This document shows positions 53,313 to 60,729 of a stretch of 64,000 nt of DNA, in pieces. Position 1 is the stretch's first letter. Each line of letters begins with the position of its first letter. This DNA comes from Bog-473 sp963783965 (GTDB taxonomy: Bacteria > Actinomycetota > Acidimicrobiia > Acidimicrobiales > RAAP-2), in contig CAWAPQ010000001.1 of NCBI GenBank assembly GCA_963783965.1, positions 364,617 through 428,616 of the forward strand. Direction: 5' to 3'. The notes beneath the pieces were generated by a model. The model made no database searches, had not been told where the DNA came from, and worked only from the letters and a program-made list of their open reading frames with translations. The position numbers and the translations under genes were made by a program.

Positions 53313-54174
53313 TGTGGCGTCCCTCTGTCGCAGCGAGAGACAGCTGAAGCACTTCGCACGAATGGAGTTCGGTCACCTGTCAAGGCGGAAACATCCCAAT
53401 CGACACTACCCACATCGTACGCCGCTTGCTCAGGGATCGCGTACAAATTGGCGAGCCGGACACCTCCGTTAACACCGGGAGGGACGCTCGACCCGGTCGC
53501 CCTCAGGACCGTATGGGGTCACGATGGTCACCCAGACGGTGCGTGGCAGATGGAGCCTTTCATCGGGAACTCTGAAGCGCATGCTTGGAAGAGGCGATGC
53601 CGAGGTGGCGGGTGGAAGGAGGACCTCTGATGAACTGGCGTCGTCATGTGGTTGGCACGGGTCCCGCAGGGGACTGGCTCGAAGCTCCATCGGGAAACCT
53701 CCGCTTTAGGAAACCTCCGCTTCGCCGACTGGTTGTTCGCTGCCCCTCCACTTGAAGCCGGTTCAATCCAAACGCACCCGCCTCGGTGTCAGATTCCGCT
53801 GGCGCACGGTCAGCGATTGGATGAACACTCGCTTGAACTGGGTTTTGTCGAGAGAACCATCTCGGTTTTGTCGACAACCCTGTGGTGGGTTACCGACAGA
53901 ACCTGTGCAATCGGTTCGGGGTTGAGTCCCGCAGCGCCCACTCGCGGCAGTGGAGAAGGCAAGGGGGCCGGGCGGGAGCGGGGGCGGGGCCGGGCGGGGC
54001 GTAAGGCTTCGAGAGCTCCCCTAACGAATCAGGCACCTTGGGGATACCCATCTTGGTGTCCGAGATCGCCGGAAAACGAGTGTCCGGGTAGTCCATGCGA
54101 GCGACGAAACTGGCTCTTCACCCACGCTCGGCTCGCTGAGCCCAGCGTGTGGATGACGCAGGCGAGAGATCTGC
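53313..54174. other. Gene-poor stretch with an IS-end motif
   Basis: About 860 bases without a supportable gene. GTTTTGTCGACAACCC ... GTGGTGGGTTACCGACAGAACC (53865-53906) matches the right end of the IS relics, so this is another remnant of that family. A G-rich run (GGGGCCGGGCGGGAGCGGGGGC, ~53968-53990) follows. The left part should contain the promoter of the small lipoprotein. Confidence 0.45.
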
Positions 54175-55134
54175 TTAGCGATCGGACTCCAATCGACGAG
54201 GCTCAGAACGACGTTCGGTGATGAAGCGGTGGATGGCCTCGTTGGCGTTGTCCTGAAACGACGGGTTGGAAAGGTCGGGGAGGAAGTCTGCTTGGTTGAC
54301 CAAGGGACCTTTAAGAGTGTTGGCCGCGCTGGCGTAGAACACGCCGCTCGACAGGGTCGGGTCGGTGACGCCGTCGACCAGTCGCTTCGCGCCCACGTCA
54401 AGTTTGTGCGCGAGACCCAGGGTGGGCATGACGTATTTGGCCGCTATACGCATCGGCAATGGGAGGTCACTGGCTGCTTGGGTGCCGGTGGTGTTGCCGG
54501 GGCTCACGGTGATGAAGCGGCGGTCGGGGTGTTGGCGGGCCAGGTAGGCCATCCATAGGGCGCCAATGTACTTGGCCTGCCCGAAGGCGAGGTTGAAGTC
54601 AGCTTTTCTGCTAGCGAAGTAGCTGCCGTCGATGACAGTGGCGAGCTCGTCGGCTGAGGTTGAGACGAACGATGGCCCCTTCATCCGCAACTTCGGGACC
54701 CCCCTGACCGCTTCACTTCCGGCCAAGACCGCAACCTCGCCAAGCCGATCCTCGGCCAGGAGCCCTTCGAGGAGGACGACGTGGCCAAGGACGTTCGTCG
54801 CGAACACGGTGGTAACCCCGTCAGCGGTCAAGTCCATCGACTGTGGGCCAATGACACCAGCGTTCATGACCAGCGCGTCGACGGATCCGTTGATGGCCGC
54901 AAGGCCGGCGCGCACCGAACTCAGATCGGCGACGTCCATGAGAACGATGTCGAAGATGCGCCGGCCGGTCGCTGCTTCGAGCTCCGCCTTAGCACTTGTC
55001 GCCCGATCTTGGTTCCGGCACGCCAGGTAGATCCGCGCCATCTCGGGACGTAGTGCCAGTTGCCGGGCCACGTCCTTGCCGATCCCGGCGTTGGCGCCCG
55101 TGATCAGCACGGTCTTTCCTGGCAGTGTGCTCAT
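54175..55134 (-). CDS. Short-chain dehydrogenase/reductase lacking the catalytic Tyr
   Basis: The 319-residue Rossmann-fold protein has the cofactor motif TGANAGIG (12-19), 'LMDVADLSSV' for adenine binding and 'MNAGV' (90-94). The YxxxK motif reads F184-G-Q-A-K188, so the proton-donating Tyr is Phe and normal SDR chemistry is doubtful. It resembles retinol-dehydrogenase/protochlorophyllide-reductase-like SDRs in length. The cofactor is probably NADP(H), given the Arg after strand 2 (ACRNQDR). It lies 133 bases downstream of another SDR on the same strand, and both are likely under the TetR regulator. Confidence 0.82.
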   Translation of the reverse strand: MSTLPGKTVLITGANAGIGKDVARQLALRPEMARIYLACRNQDRATSAKAELEAATGRRIFDIVLMDVADLSSVRAGLAAINGSVDALVMNAGVIGPQSMDLTADGVTTVFATNVLGHVVLLEGLLAEDRLGEVAVLAGSEAVRGVPKLRMKGPSFVSTSADELATVIDGSYFASRKADFNLAFGQAKYIGALWMAYLARQHPDRRFITVSPGNTTGTQAASDLPLPMRIAAKYVMPTLGLAHKLDVGAKRLVDGVTDPTLSSGVFYASAANTLKGPLVNQADFLPDLSNPSFQDNANEAIHRFITERRSEPRRLESDR

Positions 55135-55267
55135 TGGTATTCCTTTCGTTTTCTGTGGGCCTAGTCAGGCAGGACAGCTCTTGCCGGGTTGCGTCCACCG
55201 GTTCTCCTGGGTTGCTATCGACCCGTAGCGGGTCGACGAGCACGTGGGCACCGGGTGGGATCTGGAG

Positions 55268-56017
55268 TTATGTCGCGACCCGGCCTCCGTCGACCGCAAG
55301 AGTGACGCCGTGGACGAAGCTGGCATCATCACTGGCCAAGAAGACGATCGCCGCAGCCAGTTCCTCGGGCTCAGCGACGCGACCTGCTGGCGCTAGTGCT
55401 GCGAGCTGTTTCACCATCTCGTCAGGGACTGCTTCCATCATGCGGGTGCGCGTCGGGCCGGGGGATACGGCGTTGACCCGAACACCACTCGGGCCGTATT
55501 CGGCCGCCCAAGCCTTCGTCAAGAGTTCGAGGGCTGCCCGGCTGGCGCCATAGAGGGCCATGCCCGCCTGCCCAAAGCTGGCGACCATCGTGGAGATGTT
55601 GACGATCGAACCCCAACCGCGTTCGGCCATAGCCGGCGCCAGTGAGGCGACCAGGAAGAACGGAACTTTGACGTTCAGTGAGAAGGTCTCGTCGAACTCT
55701 GCCTCGGTGGCTGCCATACTTGGTCCGAGCAAGGCGACGCCAGCGTTGTTGATGAGGATGTCGACGTGACCGTCGCCTGCCTCAGTGGCCCACTCGACCA
55801 GCTCCTGGGCTGAATGCAGATCGCTCAACGTCGTGAGCTTGAACGTCGCGCTACCGCCGCTGCCTTCGATCTCGGCGACCACGTCTTTGGCTCGTTGTTC
55901 ATCGCGCCCGACGATCAATACGTGAGCGGCGCGGGCGGCCAAGGCGGTGGCCGTCGCCTGGCCGATCCCGCTCGTCGAGCCCGTGACCAGAGCTGTCTTG
56001 CCCTTTAAGTCAGTCAT
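55268..56017 (-). CDS. Short-chain dehydrogenase/reductase, FabG-like
   Basis: The 249-residue protein is a classical SDR: TGSTSGIG cofactor motif, 'LINNAGVALLG', 'IVNISTMVASFGQAGMALYG' with Ser and Tyr of the active site, 'VNAVSPGPTRT' and 'VHGVTLAVDGG'. The YxxxK motif reads Y-G-A-S-R, so the catalytic Lys is replaced by Arg, which is rare. AGGAGAGGA lies about ten bases before the ATG at 56017, so I reject the upstream in-frame ATG. It diverges from the TetR gene across a palindrome and is probably repressed by it. The substrate is unknown. Confidence 0.85.
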   Translation of the reverse strand: MTDLKGKTALVTGSTSGIGQATATALAARAAHVLIVGRDEQRAKDVVAEIEGSGGSATFKLTTLSDLHSAQELVEWATEAGDGHVDILINNAGVALLGPSMAATEAEFDETFSLNVKVPFFLVASLAPAMAERGWGSIVNISTMVASFGQAGMALYGASRAALELLTKAWAAEYGPSGVRVNAVSPGPTRTRMMEAVPDEMVKQLAALAPAGRVAEPEELAAAIVFLASDDASFVHGVTLAVDGGRVAT

Positions 56018-56061
56018 GCGATTGTCGTCCTCTCCTAAAAACTGGGTGGTGCGACTCACTC

Positions 56062-56085
56062 TGACAGTTCAGTACTGGGTTGTCA
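56062..56085. promoter_or_regulatory. 24-bp palindrome, probable TetR operator
   Basis: TGACA (56062-56066) and TGTCA (56081-56085) are symmetric around the inner palindrome CAGTACTG (56070-56077), and both share the same centre. About 9 of 12 base pairs per half are complementary. It lies in the 95-base gap between the SDR and TetR genes, overlapping where both promoters must be. This is the usual arrangement for a TetR-family autorepressor that also controls the divergent gene. Confidence 0.6.
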
Positions 56086-56112
56086 AACTCAGAATTCTGT
56101 TAACATCGATTC

Positions 56113-56718
56113 ATGGTCAACGAGACGAGTGACCGGCCGAAGCTCACCCCAAAGGGAGCACGCACCCGGGCACGAATAGTGGAGGAGGCCGCCGCCCTGA
56201 TCCATGAACGCGGGGTCGCGGGCACCACCTTGGAAGACGTCAAGGTGGCGGCGGAAGTCAGCGGCTCTCAGATGTACCACTACTTCCCCGACAAGAACGA
56301 ACTCGTGCAGGCGGTCATCGACTACCAGGCCGAGACCATCGTCAATCGCCAGCGGCAGGCGTTCAGCAGCGCGAACGGAGTCGAAGCCTGGCGGAACATG
56401 GTGATCACCGCGGCGAAGCGCACCAAAGCAAAGGGGGGCTGCCAACTTGGCTCGCTCGTTGGTCAACTCGCCGAGAGTGACCCCGAGGCCCGAGCGCTCA
56501 TCGCTGCAGGGTTCGATCAGTGGGCAGCCGCCATCGGCGATGGGCTGAGATCCCTTCATGCCAACGGGAAGCTCCCGTCGGACATCGACCCGGACGACCT
56601 CGCCACTACCCTGCTCGCCACGCTCCAAGGGGGACTTTTACTCGCCCAGGTAGAGCAGAGTCCCCTTCCGTTCGAGACTGCCGTCAATACCCTTCTCGCC
56701 CTTGCCATCGGCAGATGA
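56113..56718 (+). CDS. TetR/AcrR-family transcriptional regulator
   Basis: The 201-residue regulator has an N-terminal helix-turn-helix ('TRARIVEEAAALIHERGVAG', 'TLEDVKVAAEVSGSQMYHYF', then 'PDKNELVQAVI') and a helical ligand-binding part containing 'GGCQLGSLVGQLAE', typical of the TetR_C_6-like/LmrA-YxaF subgroup. It diverges from the two SDR genes with a palindrome between, so it most likely represses them and itself until a small molecule binds. The ligand is unknown; LmrA/YxaF relatives respond to aromatic or antibiotic compounds. Confidence 0.88.
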   Translation: MVNETSDRPKLTPKGARTRARIVEEAAALIHERGVAGTTLEDVKVAAEVSGSQMYHYFPDKNELVQAVIDYQAETIVNRQRQAFSSANGVEAWRNMVITAAKRTKAKGGCQLGSLVGQLAESDPEARALIAAGFDQWAAAIGDGLRSLHANGKLPSDIDPDDLATTLLATLQGGLLLAQVEQSPLPFETAVNTLLALAIGR

Positions 56719-56839
56719 GCCCAAGCCGGGTTCGTTCACAGCCATCGCCGAAGTCGGCTCACGACTCTTGGATGATGCACGTGCATCCACACGATGCGCT
56801 GGCGGACCCGCGGGCTGACTCTTAGGTGCCGCAGCACGC

Positions 56840-57252
56840 CGGTGGAGTTGACCCACTCTCGTGGACTCCTCATTCTGGGGAAGACCCCAGAGGAAGGAGC
56901 CCGCAGTGGGTCGTCCGTCGATTTATCCCGAGGAGTTCCGGCGTGAAGCCAGTGAGCTGGCACGCCGAGGTGATCGCTCCATCCGTCAGGTGGCGGCGGG
57001 ACTGGGGATCCCCGACCAGACCCTGTGCAACTGGCTGAAGGCCGAGGACAAGGCAAGGGTCCGCGGATAGGATCCCGAGGCGTTGAGCGAGTCCGAGTCG
57101 CTGAACTCAAGCGTCTGCGCAAGGAGAACGCCGAGCTGAAGATGGACCGCGAGATCCTGCTCAAGGCGTCAGTGTTTTTCGCCAAGGAGACGAACCGCTA
57201 AGCCGCTTCCGATTCGTCTCCGCCCACCGAGACCAGTACCCGGTCAAAAGAC
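56840..57252 (+). mobile_element. IS3-family element remnant
   Basis: The remnant contains a damaged orfA and the first ~16 codons of orfB ('RFRFVSAHRDQYPVKRL'). OrfB then stops being recognisable at ~57252, where the other IS relic begins. GTGGAGTTGACCCACTC near 56847 is a possible left end; no right end is found. It lies between the TetR gene and the next IS relic, so insertions accumulated here. Confidence 0.65.
56906..57201 (+). pseudogene. IS3-family OrfA transposase, disrupted
   Basis: From the GTG at 56906, preceded by AGGAAGGAG, the frame encodes 'MGRPSIYPEEFRREASELAR', 'SIRQVAAGLGIPDQTLCNWL' (helix-turn-helix) and 'KAEDKARVRG', then a TAG at 57068-57070. The same frame continues 'DPEALSESE', after which a one-base shift leads to 'VAELKRLRKENAELKMDREI' and 'LLKASVFFAKETNR' with a stop at 57199-57201. 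Both the leucine-zipper-like segment and the helix-turn-helix are OrfA hallmarks. One nonsense change and one frameshift make it inactive. Confidence 0.82.
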
Positions 57253-57615
57253 TGTTGCCCTCGCGCCGCACGACCAAATCACTCAGCGAGTGGGCACCGG
57301 TGACGCAGCCTCCGCCCGGCACCGCTGAGATCACTAGCGTCGGCGATCCGGATCCTCCTCAGCCAGCCTGAACCCGGATCAAATGGAGGGCCGCTCGACT
57401 GGTCGCGCCCAATCGTTCGTCTAGCGCCCTCATTCCGACACCGACTCGTCCGCCAGCCGCAGTTCGCCAGCTCGGCGTAGGTCGAAGTAGCCGAGACAAC
57501 GTCTCCCGTGGCCTCGGGGGCCCCTGGCAGAGATGTTTTGTGGCTCTTCGGACCTCGCGGTTCTGTCGACAACCCTTGGTTGGTGGGCTCCCGACACAAC
57601 TGGTCTGACCTGGTC
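57253..57615 (+). mobile_element. IS relic: transposase tail plus right end (copy 3)
   Basis: The segment begins 'SRRTTKSLSEWAPVTQPPPG' (transposase C-terminus ending 'PDPPQPA' and a stop at ~57369). It continues with the non-coding block GAACCCGGATCAAATGGAG, CGAAGTAGCCGAGACAACGTCTCCC, GGCAGAGATGTTTTGTGG and the right end GGTTGGTGGGCTCCCGACACAAC. It keeps the uninverted order. Its left part is replaced by the IS3 remnant. Confidence 0.6.
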
Positions 57616-57740
57616 GGACGGTGCCCGGTTTGAGACCACTTCCCACGCTATTGCTCTCGATTTCCCACATTGTTGAAGGGTCAATTAACTGTGGAGAAGT
57701 CCTGGTCACCGGCGCCGGATGACATTTTTGGCACCCACAG

Positions 57741-57947
57741 TCACACTGGCCTCGGAAGCTCCGTCGTGATCGAGAAGCGATCGGATGGGTGGGTATGGAT
57801 ACCTTTTGCGATCAGCTTGCCGCGTACGCTTTGATGCCGTCGCACGACCACCAGGGCTGCCGAACCTTCGGCCGCATGAAGTGCCTCAGCCTGTTCGCCA
57901 TCGAGTAGATCAGCCCGGATCTCTTGTTGAACGCTTTGATCGTCCAT
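57741..57947 (-). pseudogene. UTRA-domain tail of a GntR-type regulator (fragment)
   Basis: The minus strand encodes 'QAEALHAAEGSAALVVVRRH' followed by 'GKLIAKGIHTHPSDRFSITT' and 'ELPRP'. This is the pattern of the C-terminal end of UTRA ligand-binding domains of GntR/HutC regulators (L..I.R......G......T...DRF...EL). The frame has an ATG at 57947, but the preceding helix-turn-helix and the first half of UTRA are absent. It is probably a relic. Confidence 0.4.
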
Positions 57948-58102
57948 GTCGTGAGGCGAGAATGCACCGGTCGTAATTGTCCTTAGTGCCTTCTCGGTAT
58001 TAGGGGCGTACTGTTCGCTGAAACAAATCGGTAGTGCGCTGCTCTCCGGGTCACCCTTCCAGGGCAACTGACAACTCCGGTTCGATTCGTCATACTGATG
58101 TG

Positions 58103-58570
58103 ATGGACACGCTTCGCCACTCCGCTTCAATCATCATCCAGCGCCCTCCAGAGGAGCTCTACGACATGGTCGTTGACGTGACCCGCGTGGGTGAGTGGAG
58201 CCCGATGTGCACAGCATGTTGGTGGGACAAGGGCGACGGACCGCATGTCGGCGCCAAGTTCACTGGACGCAACGAGCGCCAAGAGCGAACGTGGGAGACG
58301 CGCTCGGAGGTCGTTGCGGCAGACCGTGGCCGCCGGTTTGCCTGGGAGGTGGTTGAGCCGCCAACCGCCGCTCGTTGGGGCTACTCGTTCGTCGCCAAAG
58401 ACGGAGGGACCGAGGTCACTGAAACCTGGGAGCTACCTCCCGAGGGTTCAGCTTTCTTCGAGAAGATGTTCGGTGACGATGCGGCGAAAGAGATTGGCAT
58501 CCGCAGCGACTGGGCGAAGAACGGTATTGGGGCGACGTTGGCAGCCATCAAGGACATAGCCGAGGCCTGA
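58103..58570 (+). CDS. SRPBCC/polyketide-cyclase-like protein
   Basis: The 155-residue soluble protein has the START/SRPBCC pattern: 'SASIIIQRPPEELYDMVVDV' with 'VGEWSPMC' (pathogenesis-related/polyketide cyclase signature), a long beta-sheet ('GAKFTGRNERQERTWETRSEV', 'RWGYSFVAKDGGTEVTETWEL'), and the long C-terminal helix ('NGIGATLAAIKDIAE'). It should bind a hydrophobic ligand in its cavity; catalysis is not assured. The ATG at 58103 is chosen; upstream codons are unlike the family. It stands alone between IS debris and a gene-free stretch. Confidence 0.82.
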   Translation: MDTLRHSASIIIQRPPEELYDMVVDVTRVGEWSPMCTACWWDKGDGPHVGAKFTGRNERQERTWETRSEVVAADRGRRFAWEVVEPPTAARWGYSFVAKDGGTEVTETWELPPEGSAFFEKMFGDDAAKEIGIRSDWAKNGIGATLAAIKDIAEA

Positions 58571-59161
58571 GCTGCGCGCTCGTCTTACCTGTCCCCGTAG
58601 CCGGGACGGAGTGCCACCCTGCGGCACTTTCGGGCTAGGACCCGTTTGGGCCAAGCCTCGGGGGAAATATGCGCAAAGTTCATGTCGGCACATGGCTTCT
58701 AATCGACATCGACATCGACATCCACATCCGTTCGAGCCGTCAAGGTCCGCCGCCTGACCTGGGGTGTGGACATCGGTGTGGACATATTTCTGGACGTCAA
58801 CGGCGGGCCCTTACGCCCGCGGGAGTGGTGAACGTCGTTCCTCCACGGAGATCTTGGCGCCGACGTCGTGGTCGTTGAGCCGCCGGAGGACCATTTCTCT
58901 CGCACCTTGGGCCCTTTCGTCGATTACGGCATCATGACCTTCAACCGATGCTGTGCCCCAGATCAATGGGAGGCTCTCGGGTATCCGGACATCCTCGAGA
59001 AAACGGCCACTCGACCTGTCCTGCCTCATTGATCGAGACCGCCAAGATGTACAACCACGACATGAAGGTCGACATCTTGGCCATTCCTCCGCGGGTGAAC
59101 GCTGAGAATGTCTGCTGCAAGTGGAATTCTTGGCACCCCCCAGAGCTCCCAAACTGCCAGG
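58571..59161. other. Gene-free stretch with short direct repeats
   Basis: About 590 bases with no certain gene. ATCGACATC units repeat at 58702-58730, and GTGTGGACATCGGTGTGGACAT follows at ~58764. A minus-strand frame at ~58811-58990 ('FLEDVRIPESLPLIWGTASV', 'EGHDAVIDERAQGAREMVLR') has protein-like character, vaguely like the C-terminus of a trimethylamine methyltransferase, but is too short and startless to call. Confidence 0.35.
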
Positions 59162-60280
59162 TCAACTCAGAGGTATCTCGCACTCCTTGGGATCGATGTG
59201 ACCGAGGTTCTCGACCACCTTGAACGTGCCGCTCTCGGACCGTGCGATGTACATGTTCATGCGAACGTGGTGCTGGCCGGGCACCATCTCGGCGGGTCCT
59301 CCCGGCCCCTGCGGGATGCGGGCGTGGTCCAGGGCGGCGATGATGTCGTGCTGCTTGAGAGAGCCCGCCTCCTTCACGGCGGACTCCCACATCTTCAATG
59401 CCCGATAGGTACCGGTGCACGCTGAGCCGGCCGTGAACATTGCGCTGCCGGGGTGCCGGGCCTCGTACCGGTTGAGAAGGTCGATGCTGAACGGATCCTG
59501 TACGTCCCGGTAGTAGTCGAGACAGCCAACGAGCCCTTCGACGTGATCGGCAGGCACCAAATTCAAGAAGTTCTCGTCGAAGTAAGTGCAGACAATCTGG
59601 CCACCCCGCGCGATGAACCCTGCCTCATGAAGCTGGGCGAGGAACGGCGTGAGACCTGGGGGCACGATGGTGTTGAAGACGACATCGGCCCCGGTCGCCA
59701 TGATGTCGGCCACCACGGACTCATAATCGACGTGATCGAGCGGAAAGTACCGCTCGCCGACGATCTCTCCACCCCGGGCAGTCACGACCTCGCGCACCTT
59801 CTTGTTCAGTGTGCGGGGCCAGATGTAATCGGCCGAGGGCATGTAGAAGGTGGCGGCTCCCGTCTCCCGCATCAGCCAGGGGAACAACGGCTCGACCTGC
59901 TGGGCCGGCACCGGCCCGGTGCAAAAGATGAGGGGGTGGCACTCCTGACCCTCGTATTGCTCCGGATATATGTAGAGCTTCCCGGCTTCGTCGACCACTG
60001 GCACCTTGATGGCCTCCCTGGTCGAGCTGTAGATCCCGCCGACGACAACATCGACGTCGGCCTCGACGAGCTGGGCTGCCGCGGCCCTCGCCACGTCGTC
60101 ATCGGTGGCACTGTCCTCGATGAACAGCTCGACGGGACGGCCGAGAAGACCACCCTTTGAGTTGATGTCGTCGATGACCATCCCGGCCACGTTGACGTTG
60201 GCGATACCCATGAATGACAAGGCGCCGGTCTGGTCGCTGATGACTCCGACCCGAGCCGGCCGATCGATTGTGCTGGTCAT
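59162..60280 (-). CDS. AmiC/UrtA-like amide- or urea-binding protein without signal peptide
   Basis: The 372-residue type I binding protein begins 'ARVGVISDQTGALSFMGIAN', has 'MVIDDINSKGGLLGRPVELF', 'VVGGIYSSTREAI', 'YYRDVQDPFSIDLLNRYEAR' and 'AGSACTGTYRALKMWESAV', as in urea/short-chain-amide ABC receptors (UrtA, FmdD) and the regulator AmiC. There is no signal peptide or lipobox at the chosen ATG (60280, with AGGGGCGACG upstream), and no permease or ATPase genes lie nearby. It may therefore be a cytoplasmic sensor like AmiC. It follows the 90-residue protein gene by 8 bases, so the two are cotranscribed. Confidence 0.82.
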   Translation of the reverse strand: MTSTIDRPARVGVISDQTGALSFMGIANVNVAGMVIDDINSKGGLLGRPVELFIEDSATDDDVARAAAAQLVEADVDVVVGGIYSSTREAIKVPVVDEAGKLYIYPEQYEGQECHPLIFCTGPVPAQQVEPLFPWLMRETGAATFYMPSADYIWPRTLNKKVREVVTARGGEIVGERYFPLDHVDYESVVADIMATGADVVFNTIVPPGLTPFLAQLHEAGFIARGGQIVCTYFDENFLNLVPADHVEGLVGCLDYYRDVQDPFSIDLLNRYEARHPGSAMFTAGSACTGTYRALKMWESAVKEAGSLKQHDIIAALDHARIPQGPGGPAEMVPGQHHVRMNMYIARSESGTFKVVENLGHIDPKECEIPLS

Positions 60281-60288
60281 CGTCGCCC

Positions 60289-60561
60289 CTACGCTTCGTA
60301 CTGACCGACGAAAGCCGCCGACTCGGGCTTGCCGATGTGGCCGGCCTCTTTGAGGATTGGCGGGACGTCGGGGTCGGACACGAAGGCGGCCCAGCCCTGC
60401 TCGTCCCACTCGAACAGCGCCCACACGCGGTTCGCCTCGGTCGGGTCGCGAAACACCGTCGCGCCCTTCGAGCCGTGCTGCGCGCGCTTCTCGGCGCCCT
60501 TGGTGCCGAACACATCCAGGAATCGGTCGACGTCCTCGACCTTCGTCGTTGCCAGAATCAT
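60289..60561 (-). CDS. Small ABM-like hypothetical protein, 90 aa
   Basis: The 90-residue product 'MILATTKVEDVDRFLDVFGT' ... 'VFRDPTEANRVWALFEWDEQGW' ... has the length and strand-helix-strand order of small dimeric alpha/beta-barrel (antibiotic biosynthesis monooxygenase-like) proteins, without a decisive motif. I choose the ATG at 60561 because GAAGGGGA lies upstream; an in-frame start at 60681 would add 40 residues. It is the first gene of a two-gene unit with the binding protein. Function unknown. Confidence 0.65.
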   Translation of the reverse strand: MILATTKVEDVDRFLDVFGTKGAEKRAQHGSKGATVFRDPTEANRVWALFEWDEQGWAAFVSDPDVPPILKEAGHIGKPESAAFVGQYEA

Positions 60562-60729
60562 CAGGGTCCCCTTCTCGTCGTGGATCACTTCGGATCCATT
60601 GATGGCCTGCCGGTCGGCGGGCATGGGGCCATTGTCAAGATAATCCCTGGCTGCGGCATCGGCAGATCTACCCATTTCCAACGGGTAGTCGTGGAAACCT
60701 GTCTAGAACTCGAGATCGGACCGTCGCCG

